Assembly: GCF_034140825.1 (NCBI RefSeq)
Contig: NC_089036.1
Coordinates: forward strand, 6,667,001 to 6,731,000
Origin: Oryza sativa Japonica Group
Lineage: Eukaryota; Streptophyta; Magnoliopsida; Poales; Poaceae
Direction: 5' to 3'
Length of the DNA stretch: 64,000 nt
Numbering within the stretch: the first letter of the stretch is position 1; each line of letters opens with the position of its first letter. The translations under genes and the position numbers were made by a program. Below, in pieces: positions 1 to 10,784 of this stretch. The notes beneath the pieces are model-generated. The model was not told where the DNA came from, ran no database searches, and saw only the letters and a list, made by a program, of their open reading frames with translations.

Positions 1-334
1 CCCTTCGTCGCCTCGAGCTCTGCCAGAGAAGAGAGAGGACACCGTCCTTAAGGTGAGGGAGAGAGAAGAGAGATGATTTTGGAGAGAGATAGAGAGGTGA
101 GGGGTAAAAGATAGGTGAGAGACTGACACGTGGGACCCACTGATTTAAAAAGAAAAGAATTGCTGACTGGGCTGCCACGTAGACCAAAACCGCTTGCAAA
201 ACTGCTCAGGGGGGTTTTTCATCCGGTATCGATAGTTGAGGGTGAAAAATGACCGGTTTTCGAGTTCGGGGGGGGGGGGGGGTTTTCAGCCAACCGCATT
301 AGTTCGGGGGGGGGGGGTAAAATGTACTTTTCTC
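1..334. mobile_element. Right end of a MULE-like element (truncated by window start)
   Basis: The segment ends in TACTTTTCTC, so the inverted terminus reads GAGAAAAGTACATTTT. This resembles the termini of the two MULEs found further along the window. Inside the end lie phrases shared with those long inverted repeats: a 'gatagttgaggg' motif, 'cacgtgggaccca' and 'ctgccacgta'. Two homopolymer G tracts (about 268-282 and 306-317) lie in the terminal repeat. The left end is outside the window, so the class is inferred from the terminus only and no target duplication can be checked. No gene is seen. Confidence 0.5.
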
Positions 335-829
335 TTAATTTTACTTGCATAGTAACGAAAAGAGACCGTTATTACTCACCGTTGTACATGCCCTAAGTAT
401 TTTGTATCACATCCAAACTTGGCAATGAATGGCCGACACTATGTCGTCTGTTTAATGAGACTTACACCCTCTAAAGTCGGAACAGGAAGAGCGACTCATT
501 TGAACAATTTTTAAAAGGAGTGACTAAATTTCGCCAATCTCATAAGTGTGCAGTACACACTAAAAAAATCTAATTAGTGTGATTATACTCTAGTGGTGAT
601 CTAATTAGCGTGATTGAATCGTGGTGAATGTAACTCCCAAGTACAATTGTGGACCATGAATGAACATGACAATAATACGAAAATAACATAGTGATATTGA
701 AAGGGAAACCAAGCAGTACGTTGCATCTAGTAATTAACCCTAAAAGACTGCCCTATAAACCCTAAAAAAGATAAATCATATATATGAAATGCAACCCTAA
801 TTAAATTATCCATAATTCCTTTCCTTGTT
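335..829. other. AT-rich spacer, 3' flank of the first IFRD gene
   Basis: No coding-like reading frame or recognised repeat. It probably holds the 3' UTR and polyadenylation region of the minus-strand gene that ends at 830. Confidence 0.4.
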
Positions 830-2233
830 TCATAGATCAGATGATCCATGCTTGAGCTCATGGGCTATTAGCCGCTCCTTCTTAACTGTCCTCTTCTTCT
901 CCAGCGAGTTCTTGATCATCTCCTGCTTCTTCTCCTTCTTCTCATCCATGGCGCCGCCGCCGCCGCCACGGCCGCCGTTCAACTCCTTCACAATGCGGGT
1001 GTCCTTCATCAGGCTCCGCTTCGACCTCGCCGCCGACAGCTTCCCGGTGACCTCGTCGTCGTCGATGACGAACACCTGGCCCATCAGACCCTTCCCCTGG
1101 AGGTGGTGCAGGAAGCCGCCGGCGAGGAATCGCCGGAGGAAGTTGAGCCGGACATTGTCCGTCCATGTCGACGTCGTGAGGAGGCCGTAGTTGGACGACG
1201 ACGTGCGGACCGAGATCACCGGGGGCTTGCCGCCGGCGAGGAACGTCGTGATGTCCTTGAAGAGCTCCTTCTGCTCGACGAAGTTGGTCTTGTCGACGCC
1301 CGCTCCGGCGGCGTCGTTGGCGAGGTCGGAAGCTCTGGCCTCCATCTTGGAGAAGAGGGCGCCATTGTTTTTCTCGGTGAAGAGCTTCATCTCGATGGCG
1401 ACGGCCAGCGCCTCGCCGGCGGCCATCCGGACCTCGCGGCTGTCGGAGCCGAGGAGGGAGACGAGGTGCGCGTGAGCCGCCGCGCCTCGCCATGGCGCGG
1501 CGGGGGACACCTTCTTCTTCTTGTTCCACCCGCCGGTGGTGGTCAGGACGAGCGTCCACGCCGACACGGCGGCGGCCAGCACGCGGGGGCTCGCCGTCCC
1601 CTTCGCCGCGCTGGCGAGCTTGGGCCCCGCGCTCGGGCAGATCACCGCCCACAGCGCGTTCATGCACGCCTCCGTGTCGTCCATGTTCTCCGCGGCGACG
1701 TCGACGAACGCGACGACGGCGAGGCACTCGAGCGCGGCGACCACCAGGGACGCGTCGGCTTGTGGCGCCTCGAGAATCCGGGAGGCGAGCGGGTACGTCG
1801 CCTTCATGATCTTATTCGCGCCGGAGCCGAGCGGGTTCGCCGCCGTCTCCACCGCCGCGATCTTCTTCGAGGTGGCGCCGGGGCCGAGCGTGACGGCGAG
1901 CAGCGCGACGGCGCGGAGCGCCACGCAGGCCTCCCTGGCGGCCCTCTTCTTGATGGAGACGTAGCAGCCGCGCAGGATCTCGTCGGTGTGCCCACCCTCC
2001 GCGTCGTCGGCGGAGAGGAAGCCCTCGAGCGCGGCGATGAGCTCCGCCAGCGCCGCCTCCCGCGTCGACGCCAGGCTGTCGTGCACCGAAACGGCGACCT
2101 TCTCGAGCACGGCGGCATTACGACGGATCCTCTGCTCATACGCGCTCACAGCCACAGCGCCGCCGCCAGCGGAGGCATCGTACGACGTCGAGGCGTGGCC
2201 GCTAGAGCGGCCGGTGGATTTCTTCAGCACCAT
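830..2233 (-). CDS. IFRD-family protein, copy 1 (467 aa, single exon)
   Basis: This intronless ORF encodes a protein related to interferon-related developmental regulators (IFRD1/TIS7-like), ARM-repeat-like proteins regarded as transcriptional co-regulators. The N-terminal IFRD domain starts near residue 35 with YEQRIRRNAAVLEK and a 'STREAALAELIAALEGF' block. The short C-terminal IFRD domain lies near residues 350-390, with WTDNVRLNFLRRFL, GGFLHHLQGK and MGQVF. The tail is rich in Lys and Glu. The frame stays open 69 codons upstream, but MVLKKSTGR at 2233 matches the N-terminus of copy 2 (MVMGKFIRRSNGHAS), so I chose that start. It is the first of three tandem paralogues on the same strand. 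The family call is firm; the biological role in rice is unknown to me. Confidence 0.85.
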   Translation of the reverse strand: MVLKKSTGRSSGHASTSYDASAGGGAVAVSAYEQRIRRNAAVLEKVAVSVHDSLASTREAALAELIAALEGFLSADDAEGGHTDEILRGCYVSIKKRAAREACVALRAVALLAVTLGPGATSKKIAAVETAANPLGSGANKIMKATYPLASRILEAPQADASLVVAALECLAVVAFVDVAAENMDDTEACMNALWAVICPSAGPKLASAAKGTASPRVLAAAVSAWTLVLTTTGGWNKKKKVSPAAPWRGAAAHAHLVSLLGSDSREVRMAAGEALAVAIEMKLFTEKNNGALFSKMEARASDLANDAAGAGVDKTNFVEQKELFKDITTFLAGGKPPVISVRTSSSNYGLLTTSTWTDNVRLNFLRRFLAGGFLHHLQGKGLMGQVFVIDDDEVTGKLSAARSKRSLMKDTRIVKELNGGRGGGGGAMDEKKEKKQEMIKNSLEKKRTVKKERLIAHELKHGSSDL

Positions 2234-2895
2234 GGCGAGGCGGTGGTTGAGGAGGCAATTGATCGAACACGTCGCTGGCGCAGAGAGATTTCGTGATCGA
2301 TCGGGAGGGGGATCCGGGGATATGTAGAGAGCGGAGGACGAGACCGAGTCGTATTGGGCGTGGGCGGGAAGAGCCCTGCCACCGTCCGATCTGATGAGGT
2401 TTAATTTGGTACGCACGATTTGTGTAGAAGTGGAGTACAACTCTACACAATTTTCCGATCAGGAGTCATTTCAAATTAGGGTAATATTGTTCATGCCAAA
2501 TACGATTCGGTAATCTTGTCAAATTTTTATAATGTTTTATGGGATGAACTTGTCAAATTAGGGTAATCTTGTTCATGCCAAGGAGGATTAGGCTTTACAT
2601 TATAACAAAACATGTCGACCAGGAGTCATTTCATAGCATGTCAGAAACACTGGGTAATAAAATTTTACAACGTTGATTTCCTTGCCATATATATTTTCTA
2701 ATTAAACAAGCATTATTAATTTTTCAAATTCTGCTACAAGATACTCTGATATGATGACTTTGTGATTATAGTTGTAGTAAGACATCGTAAAAATAAACCT
2801 TTACGAACAGGAAGTCAATTATGCGCTATCAAGTGCTACAGGAATTTTGTGAGTATCAATGTAACTGCAATAAAAATCATGTGTTCTAACTTCTA
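2234..2895. other. Promoter/5' leader of IFRD copy 1 and AT-rich spacer
   Basis: The first 100 bases upstream of the start contain 'gggatatgtag', shared with the leader of IFRD copy 2, so part of the promoter was duplicated with the gene. The rest is AT-rich, with an imperfect repeat of 'aaattagggtaat.ttgttcatgcca' near 2474 and 2556. No gene seen. Confidence 0.4.
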
Positions 2896-4056
2896 AATCT
2901 ATACCAAATAATAATATAATTTAAAAATATGTAAGGCTTCAATCATCCCTTTTTCCATCCGGGCCCCTCCCTCCCACGCCTCCGCTTCCGCCTCCCTCCC
3001 TCCCTCCATGTGCCTCCATCTCTCCCCCTCCCCCGCAACCCCTCTTCTCCCTGGCAACGCCCCTCCTCTCCCGTCTCCCTCCTTCCTTCCCGGCACCCCC
3101 CATCTCCCCCTCGTTGCACACGCTCCCTCTCTCCCTCGGTATCTCTTCTCCCGAGCGGCGTCCCTCCTCTCCCCTGCGTTCCCTTCCTCTTACACATTCA
3201 AGGAAAACGGAACCTCCTTGTTCGGGAACACATTTTGACGCACTCACTCAGCCGTGTTCACCACAGGAGCTCACCATTGTTGTTTCTCTCTATTGGGACT
3301 ATGTTGTTGTCGGCCGCGTTCCCATTGTTCTGATTTTTTTTCGTTGCCAACCGCCACCATCTACGGACGAGTCATATCATGGGACACGTCCTACCACTTC
3401 CCTCACCGTCGTTTGGTCGCTGAAGCATTGGCGCCCATGTTCCCTACTCTTTTTTTTAAAATAATGGATTATAATAAACCCGGCCTCTACACCTTGTGAG
3501 GATGTACACAGCCTATATTCCCTACTCTTTTATTTCTCGCCTTAGCTAGGGAAGACAATGAACAATGTCTATTGGGCATTATTCTTCTTGGTCTATTATA
3601 ACCATGCTCCTAGACCACTCGCATAATATTTAGACCATATGAGTATGAATAGAATATGAAAATTGTAATTTATATCAATAAAACAGACACCCGTTCAGAT
3701 TTAGTGAATCAAATTTTCATATGTGGGTTAAAAGAAGTTTTTCCAATTTCTAGCTAATTTCAGTTGTTTTTCATTTACATTATTAGTTTTAGCACTATTT
3801 GATCCACTAAAAAATATTATAACTTATAATTTTCTCTATATTAAATTATTTATAGCTAAATGAGAAAATTGGATTAAGTTATATAATTTTCCTGATATTG
3901 AATTATCGTTCTGGACAAAGTTATTTGTAGTGTTGTTATTTATAAGTTTATATTCCCTTCATCATTTATGCCCAATTGTAATATATGGTTTAGGATTTTA
4001 ATTAATGTCAATGAATACTATTTAGAATCCGTTGCAACGCACGGGCATTATGCTAT
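2896..4056 (+). mobile_element. Possible Helitron-like element, degenerate
   Basis: The right boundary carries 'ccgttgcaacgcacgggc' followed by 'attatgcta' (4028-4056), which resembles the small hairpin and terminal motif seen at the 3' ends of many rice Helitrons. A plausible TC start is 'TCTATACCAAATAATAAT' at 2896. The interior has a pyrimidine-rich block (2950-3240) and no helicase or Rep coding sequence, so it would be non-autonomous. The exact CTRR terminus is not intact and the left end is a guess. Confidence 0.35.
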
Positions 4057-4777
4057 TAACCTCTAGATAATTTCTTTTAAAAAGATAGATGGACTGTAAA
4101 TAAAACGAGCACACCACAGCTTCTTTCAAATGTATGTTCTTTGCAAGAATTTTAATAAATTTAATCTCATTACTTAAAAAACGATAAGTTCAATACAGTC
4201 TAAGTTCTAAACATGGCCAAGAGGGAGTTTCGGGCTTAATACCAATATTTTAGCAACAAATCTAATAAATCTAACTGTAGTGGTTGGTGTATTGATTTAT
4301 TTTGGAAAAGGAGCGTGTGCGAGTTGTCTATTTCAAGAATAGATTGGATCTATCCGGCTGCACTTTAGAATATTTTTTAGTATTTTTCGAATAAATAAGA
4401 AAAGGGTGCACGATCTCGACGATTTACTTCTGAATAAATGCATAAATCATATGAAACAACCATAGCATTTTGCGACCTATTGGTAAATCAAATCAATACG
4501 CTGGTTATAAAGTACTAATATGGACTATACTTAGGGACATAATATGGACTTTTTTCATACTAACTTATCCAGCATGCGGCTTATGCTCGGCGGTAGATCG
4601 GCCAGGCCATTGTTCGAGACTTCGAGTCATGGATAGATTCTCTTGGGCCAATGGGTTGCACTGACCATCTCCAAGATGAGAATTGCTAAGAAAAAAAGGT
4701 TATCGTACAATTTTATTGTGAAAAACTTTCAAACGTAATTTCATAGTGCAATTCCATAAGTAACCCAATTTACTCTC
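4057..4777. other. AT-rich spacer
   Basis: No coding-like frame or recognised repeat. The last 100 bases are probably the 3' UTR of IFRD copy 2. Confidence 0.4.
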
Positions 4778-6145
4778 TCAGATAATTATTTTTCTACATA
4801 ATAACTTTACATGCACTGGACTCTGCTTGGCCCAAAATTCCTTTCCTAGTTTCATACTGAACTTGAGGTCAGAGGCTATTTGGCGCTCCTTGTTGAGCGT
4901 CCTCTGCTTGTCCACCTTCTTCTTCTGATCCATGGCCATGTCGTCCTCCTTCACGACGAACACCTGCCCTATCAGCGGCGCCTCCTCCCCCATCACCACC
5001 TTCCCCTGGAGGTGCGGCAGGAACCCGCCGCCGAGGAATCGCCGGAGGAAGTTGAGCCGGACAATGTCCGTCCATGTCGACGCCGTCAGCCGCCCATGGT
5101 GGGACGACGACACGCGCACCGAGCTCGCCGGTGCCTTGCCGCCGGCGAGGAACGACGCGATGCTCTTGAAGAGCTCCTTCTGCTCGACGAAGTTGGCCTT
5201 GCCGACGCCCGCTCCGGCGGCCTCGTTGGCGAGCTCGGACGCTCTCGCCGCCACGCCGGAGATGAGGGCGCCGTGGCTGTCCCGGGTCACGAGCTTCATC
5301 TCGATGGTGACGGCGAGCGCCTCGCCGGCGGCCATCCGGACGGCGCGGCTGTCGGAGTGGAGGAGCGGGGCGAGGTGCGCCGCCGTGTCGCGCCACGCGG
5401 TGGGAGAGGACGACGCCGCCTTCTTCTTCTTCCAGCCGTCGGTTGTGGTCAGCACGAGCGTCCACGCCGACACCGCGGCGGCCAGGACATGAGGGCTCGT
5501 CTTCCTCGCCGCGCCGCCGAGCTTGGGCCCCGTGCTTGGGCGGATCAGCCCCCACAGCGCCTTCATGCACGCCTCCGTGTCGTCCATGTTCTCCGCGGCG
5601 ACGTCGACGAACGCGACGACGGCGAGGGACTCGAGCGCGGCGATCACCAGGGACGCGTCGGTTGACACCTCGAGGATGCGGGAGACTAGCGGGAACGTCT
5701 CCGCCATGATCTTCTTGGAGCCAGGGCCGGGTTCGAGCGGGTTGTACGTCTCCGCCGGCAAGATCCTCCTCTTGGAGCCCGGGCCGAGCGTGACGGCGAG
5801 CAGCGCGACGGCGCGGAGCGCGAGGCGGGCCTCCTTGGCGGCTCCCTTCTTGATGGAGGCGCAGCAGCCGCGAACGATCTCGCCGCGGTGGTGCCACCCG
5901 ATGAAGTGGGCGGGGACGAAGCCCTCGAGCGCGCCGACGAGCGACGCCAGCGCCGCCTCCCTCGTGGACGCCCGGCTCTCGTGCACGGAGACGGCGGCCT
6001 TCTCGAGCACGGCGACCCTCTGATTAATCTTCTGGTAGTAGATGCTCATGCCGCCACCGCAAGCGCTGCTGGTGTCATCGTCCAGCATGGACGACGACGA
6101 GGAGGCGTGGCCGTTAGAACGGCGGATGAATTTCCCCATAACCAT
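4778..6145 (-). CDS. IFRD-family protein, copy 2 (455 aa, single exon)
   Basis: This is the second tandem IFRD paralogue and the closest to copy 1. The two share long blocks such as ALRAVALLAVTLGPG, FVDVAAENMDDTEACM, FVEQKELFK and VRLNFLRRFL in the same order, and both begin MV(L/M)xK followed by a Ser-rich stretch. The N-terminal IFRD domain starts near residue 38 (YYQKINQRVAVLEKAAVS). The C-terminal IFRD domain lies near residues 350-395 (TWTDIVRLNFLRRFLGGG, GGFLPHLQGK, IGQVFVV). The C-terminal tail differs from copy 1, ending LLCRKIII. The start at 6145 could instead be the Met two codons later. No intron signals interrupt the frame. Confidence 0.85.
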   Translation of the reverse strand: MVMGKFIRRSNGHASSSSSMLDDDTSSACGGGMSIYYQKINQRVAVLEKAAVSVHESRASTREAALASLVGALEGFVPAHFIGWHHRGEIVRGCCASIKKGAAKEARLALRAVALLAVTLGPGSKRRILPAETYNPLEPGPGSKKIMAETFPLVSRILEVSTDASLVIAALESLAVVAFVDVAAENMDDTEACMKALWGLIRPSTGPKLGGAARKTSPHVLAAAVSAWTLVLTTTDGWKKKKAASSSPTAWRDTAAHLAPLLHSDSRAVRMAAGEALAVTIEMKLVTRDSHGALISGVAARASELANEAAGAGVGKANFVEQKELFKSIASFLAGGKAPASSVRVSSSHHGRLTASTWTDIVRLNFLRRFLGGGFLPHLQGKVVMGEEAPLIGQVFVVKEDDMAMDQKKKVDKQRTLNKERQIASDLKFSMKLGKEFWAKQSPVHVKLLCRKIII

Positions 6146-6676
6146 GGTGAGCGGTGGTTGACTGGTTGAGGCAATTGATCGAACAGGTCGCCTGCACAGT
6201 GACCGGGTGGTTGAGGCAATCGATCGAACACTTGGCAGGCGCAGTGAGAAGCGTTCCTGAATCCTGATGGATCGGTATGGGAGTGGAGAGGAGGGGCAGG
6301 GGATATGTAGGCGACCAGAGAACCGACTGCGAATCGGGAATCGGAGTTGGAGTTTGCGCGGCGGCTGTGCTGATTCCGAATCGGAGTTTGCGGTGCGGCT
6401 GGGGCTGATTCGATTCGGACGGGAGAGCTCTGGCCGTCCGATCTGATCAGATTCGGCTGGGAGAGCTCTCGCACCGTCCGATGTGATTCAATCTGGTACG
6501 TGTGATCAAAATTGGAATTAAATTAGGGGATTATATATTGGGCTTTTTTTTAGGGGGGAGATTTTTCAATATATTTGGTACGGTGTTTGCATTAAAAAGA
6601 TAAAAATCCAACGCTTCCCAATAACAGGTATAATGTAAAAAGTATTTAAGTATTAGTGTAGGTATTTAGCTACTTA

Positions 6677-6906
6677 CTCCCTCCGTCCAAAAAAAAAAGA
6701 CAAACCCTGGGTTTCCGTGTCCAACGTTTGACTGTCCGTCTAATATAAATTTTTTATAATTAGTATTTTTATTGTTATTAGATGATTAAACATGATTAAT
6801 ACTTTATGCGTGACTTGTCTTTTTTTTCATATTTTTTTCAAATAAGACGGACGGTCAAACGTTGGACATGGAAACCTAGGGTTTGTCTTTTTTTGGACGG
6901 AGGAAG
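6677..6906. mobile_element. Stowaway-like MITE (230 bp)
   Basis: The termini are CTCCCTCCGTCC and the inverse GGACGGAGGAAG. TA dinucleotides flank both sides (6675-6676 and 6907-6908), the Tc1/mariner-type target duplication. The inverted repeats extend far inwards ('gtccaacgtttgac' against 'gtcaaacgttggac'), so the element could fold into a long hairpin. Confidence 0.85.
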
Positions 6907-7837
6907 TAGGTATTAAAGATAGAACGTAAATTTACTAGTAGAGAGAAAATGGTAGAATTATCCTCAACTTTGGTATTAAAGATAGAACATAAATTTGCAA
7001 GCAGAGAGAAAAGAGCAGAATTGTACCACTTAAGTCATTTGCCTGTACTAGCGTATATGTTCTCTTTTGTGTGGTTTCCTATATATTTACATCGTGTTCT
7101 TTGAGGTTTTTATTTGTGTGATTTTCTCTAGATTTATATTTTGTTCCAAGAACACATTACTAGCATAAAAATTCTCATTTGCATGATCTTCTATAGATTT
7201 ATATTCAAACTATATCCGAAAGAACACATGATCAGCTTCTCCCTTGATCATGTCTCCTTGCGGGTCCACATATTCAAACTATATTATAAGAACAGAGGAG
7301 GTCTCGTTCCGGTCCCTTATACGAAAGAATTTGTGAACTACGTAAATAACTAATCAATAAGATCTCACCTATTGGGCTTCACCTATGCCATTGACTGGTT
7401 GATCTCGTCTCATGTTGAATTCTCAACAATTCTGACGGTTCTCCCTCTATTTCTTTTTGGAGAATTTAGGTCAAATCCTAGAGCAAGAACAAACTAGTGT
7501 GGAAGACAATGCGGAAGAAGAAAGAAGACGGATCTGATCTTTTTCCCGTGGAGATCTATTCGATGCGTAAATCAATGCTTGATTTACGTTTTTTCTACCT
7601 ATCGGTACCAGATTAGTTCAGCCAAGTATACCATCCACTTAAAATATCCATATTTTATTACCTAATAATTACTTCCCTGTCATCGGTTATAATAAGTTTT
7701 ATTCCGTACCTTATCCCTCTCTCGATCAATTGTTCACATTACTTCACCTCTCGATACTTCTAAATATCTCACAAACACCATAAAAGCTCTCTAAGTCATA
7801 TTGATCGATCAAAGCTAATAATTACTAGTGCTAACTA
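6907..7837. other. Spacer between IFRD copies 2 and 3
   Basis: AT-rich. A short imperfect direct repeat ('ggtattaaagatagaac.taaattt') occurs at about 6909 and 6973. Small frames at 7141-7353 look like chance. The final part is probably the 3' UTR of IFRD copy 3. Confidence 0.4.
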
Positions 7838-9289
7838 CTAATACTCGAGCAACAAAATCGGCTGCTGCACCGGCGGCAACATGTGGCTCGCCGTCGCCGG
7901 TGCAGTAGGCGGCAGCAGATGCGGCTGCCGGTGCACCGGCGGCAGCATGTGGTGGCAGCACGCCAGCGCCGGGAGCAGCATGAGCGCCGTCGTGCCTCTC
8001 TCGGGCTCCTCCTCCGGCAGCCCGAACTTGTTCTTCTCCTTCCACACGGCTTCGCGGCACCTCCTCCGCTCCAGCGTCCGCTTCTTCTCCCTCTGCTTCC
8101 TGCTCATCATCTTCCTCGCCGCCGGTAGCCCCTCCACCTCGTCGCCGTCGACCTCGAACGTCTCGCCGAACAGCGGGTTGTGCTGGAGGTGGCTGTGGAA
8201 GCCATTGCCGAGGTACCGGGTGAGGAAGTTGAGCTGGAGGAGCTTCGTCCATGTTGTCACCTTGAGCACGCTCTGCCTGCTCGACGACGTCCTCACCGAC
8301 TTCGTCGGGGCCTCGCCGTCGTCCAAGAAGATTTCGATCTGCCGGAAGATGTCCTTCTGCCCGGCGTGGCGCCGCTTGTCGCCGGCGCCCTTGCCGGAGG
8401 GCTCGGTGGCGAGGTAGGAGACGGTGGCGTTGAGCGCTTCCATGTCCTCCGGCGGGGTGTCGTGCGCCAGCTTGAGCTCGACGCACGCGGCGATCGCCTC
8501 GCCGGCGGCGACCCGGACGCCGCGGTCGTCGTGGTCGTCGAGGAGCTTGGCGAGGAGCGCGATCTTGTCCTTGCAGCTCTCGCCCTCCTCCGCCTCGTAC
8601 CGGTCGTGGACGACGGTGAGGAGGAACGCCCACGCCGACACGGCGGCGGCGAGGGCCTCGGGCGTTGTCTTCCTCGCGTCCCCCGCGGCGAGCCTGGAGC
8701 CGCCCGGCCCAGCTGAGCTCGGGTCGATCACGCCGCCCCAGATGGCGTCCATGGACCTCTCGATCTCGTCGTCTCCGTCCTCGCCGGCGAACGTGGCGAC
8801 GGCGAGGCCGTCGATCGCGGCGAGCACCTTCGCCATGTCGTGCGACGCCTCCACCGTCTTGGCGAGGAAGGGGAACGCCTCGGCGAGGACATCCTTGGCG
8901 CCGGCGGTGTCGTCGCCGCCGCCGCCGAGGGTGAGCGCGAGGATGCCGATGGCGCGGTAGGCGAGGCGGGCCTCCCTGACGGATCCCTTCTTGAGCGAGA
9001 AGACGCAGCGGGACACGATGGTGGTGTACTTGCAGCTAACCTCCCGCGCCGACACGTGGCCCTCGAGCGCGCCGACGAGGTCCTCCATGGCCGCCTCCCG
9101 CGTCGACCCGCGCTTCTCGAACAGCGCGACGATGCACCGCTCGACGACGTCGCGGGGCACCATGTCCACGCGTTCCTTCTCCGGCCTCGGCGGCCGGACA
9201 TGGATCGGCTTCTGGCCCGTCACCATCCTCGACATGAATTTGCCGCCGCCGCCGCCACCGCCGCCTCTTGCATCTGCACGGCGAGCCAT
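7838..9289 (-). CDS. IFRD-family protein, copy 3 (483 aa, single exon)
   Basis: This is the third and most diverged tandem IFRD paralogue. It has a Gly run at residues 9-16, an IFRD N-domain beginning near residue 45 (RDVVERCIVALFEKRGSTREAA), and the C-domain near residues 340-375 (TTWTKLLQLNFLTRYLG, NGFHSHLQHNPLFGETFEV). A basic stretch (RKQREKKRTLERRRC) follows, as in copies 1 and 2. After the shared domains there is a His/Pro/Leu-rich tail of about 50 residues containing HMLPPVH and HMLPPVQ, absent from the other copies. The start at 9289 is the first Met in frame. Intronless like its neighbours. Confidence 0.8.
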   Translation of the reverse strand: MARRADARGGGGGGGGKFMSRMVTGQKPIHVRPPRPEKERVDMVPRDVVERCIVALFEKRGSTREAAMEDLVGALEGHVSAREVSCKYTTIVSRCVFSLKKGSVREARLAYRAIGILALTLGGGGDDTAGAKDVLAEAFPFLAKTVEASHDMAKVLAAIDGLAVATFAGEDGDDEIERSMDAIWGGVIDPSSAGPGGSRLAAGDARKTTPEALAAAVSAWAFLLTVVHDRYEAEEGESCKDKIALLAKLLDDHDDRGVRVAAGEAIAACVELKLAHDTPPEDMEALNATVSYLATEPSGKGAGDKRRHAGQKDIFRQIEIFLDDGEAPTKSVRTSSSRQSVLKVTTWTKLLQLNFLTRYLGNGFHSHLQHNPLFGETFEVDGDEVEGLPAARKMMSRKQREKKRTLERRRCREAVWKEKNKFGLPEEEPERGTTALMLLPALACCHHMLPPVHRQPHLLPPTAPATASHMLPPVQQPILLLEY

Positions 9290-10544
9290 CGCCGGAAAAC
9301 CTCATCGTCTCAATCGATCGAACAAAAGAAGAGAAACAATTAAAACAGAGATGAAGGAGGACGTACGTGGGAACTCCATGCCCGGAGATCGGCCGGATGG
9401 AGCCATGGAGAGATCGCCGGAGACTGCGATGACTGATCTGGTTGTGCGCGTGCGGTGGAAGTTCGCCGGCGATGAGGTAGGTGGAGGTTGGGACGGCGAG
9501 GGGGCGAGAGGAATATGTAGTGGCGGGGAGGAGGAGACCGTGTCGGCGACGGAGAGGGAAGGCGCGCGCGGGAGCGGGAGGAGCTCGTGCGCCCCACGGT
9601 GGATTTGAATTCGGGTGTTTCCTTTAAAAATCGTGCGGGTTTGAGATGGGCCTGGTTCGCGCGCAACTTAATGGGCTAACCTTGACGGCCCATGAATATT
9701 TGGGCTCGGATTGTGAAGCCCAGCAACGTGTGGACCGAAACATGCCTAGGAGGTAAACAAGCCCATCACATTATGGGCTTGGATACGGATAACAGTGTAT
9801 GAATGGGATTAGAATTTGAATCTAACGTTTATGTGAATATGTTATTATGACCGCCCCAGTTTTAGAAAATAGATGAAATTAAATAAAAAAATTGTGATTG
9901 GTTGAGAGAAGTATGTAGAAAATTTGAATGGTGCAACGTTGTGATTGGTTCAGAAGATAATGCAGATGTAAAAGTGATTATATTTTAGAACGGATGGAGT
10001 GCAAATTTTATCAAAGGACAATAAGCCCAAATTGAAACATACTGAATCTTTGAAATGGTGCCGATTTTAATGTTGTAATGTACTTATAATATATAGCTAC
10101 GGGCATATTTTTACAAAGTCGCATTTGCAAATAATAATAATAATAATAATAAAGTCCTTACAAAGTGCACTTGACAATACTTTTCAATCGAACTGAAACC
10201 GGAGGGAGTATTGGCCATGTTGTTTCGTGGGGTTTGATTGACAAGTGGAAACACTTTGCAATTCTGTGGGCAGTGTGGTTGTAGATGCATTGCTTCATTT
10301 ATTATGGTTCATACAGTGGTCGCTACATAAAAATTCAATAGTTACATGCACATTGGTGCTTTGCTTTAGTAGGAGTTTTCGTGAGGTTTTAAGGTCTCTG
10401 ACCTTTATATATTGAGTGTCTATTAAAGAAAACTCAAATTTATTGTGTACCAAAATTATATGTTGGAACTGATTGATATAGATTTGTTGGCTGATCTCGG
10501 CTTACAACCTACACCGAGTCGCGCACGTTGCGGATTTTACCTCC
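9290..10544. other. 5' region of IFRD copy 3 and spacer
   Basis: GC-rich for about 320 bases upstream of the start codon (leader and promoter of copy 3), then AT-rich. An (AAT)n microsatellite lies near 10129-10152. Frames in the GC-rich part have no family resemblance. Confidence 0.4.
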
Positions 10545-10784
10545 TAAGAGTAAGTAGCCAACTACTAACTCCAATTCATCTGTAGCCAATCTAATAGCTC
10601 ATTCATATAATAGTTACATGCTACACTATTAATACCTGGTCCCACCTGTCATACACACACTGTGTCTTAAAGTCCGTGCTACAGCTAGCTACAAATCTAT
10701 AGCCTGCTGCTCTTCTCTCTTCTTATTTATCTACTTAAAATATGTTTGCAGCTGGCTTATAGCCTGCTATTTTACCTGCTCTAG
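10545..10784. mobile_element. MITE, AGAGCAAGT-terminal family, copy 1
   Basis: It begins TAAGAGTAAGTAGCC and ends ACCTGCTCTA. The interior phrases 'ggtcccacctgtcat', 'gtgctacagctagctac' and 'gctgctcttctctcttcttatttat' recur in reverse orientation in the element at 20226-20437. No coding sequence. Superfamily not determined. Confidence 0.6.

Noticed and set aside
1103-2296. 397-codon plus-strand frame antisense to IFRD copy 1
   Set aside because: A shadow of the GC-rich minus-strand gene: composition is Arg/Gly/Glu-biased, no domain, and the opposite strand encodes a clear IFRD protein. The same applies to frames antisense to copies 2 and 3.
2939-3464. Several overlapping frames in the pyrimidine-rich block
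   Set aside because: Low-complexity CCCTCC-type sequence opens frames on both strands; no domain or splice context.
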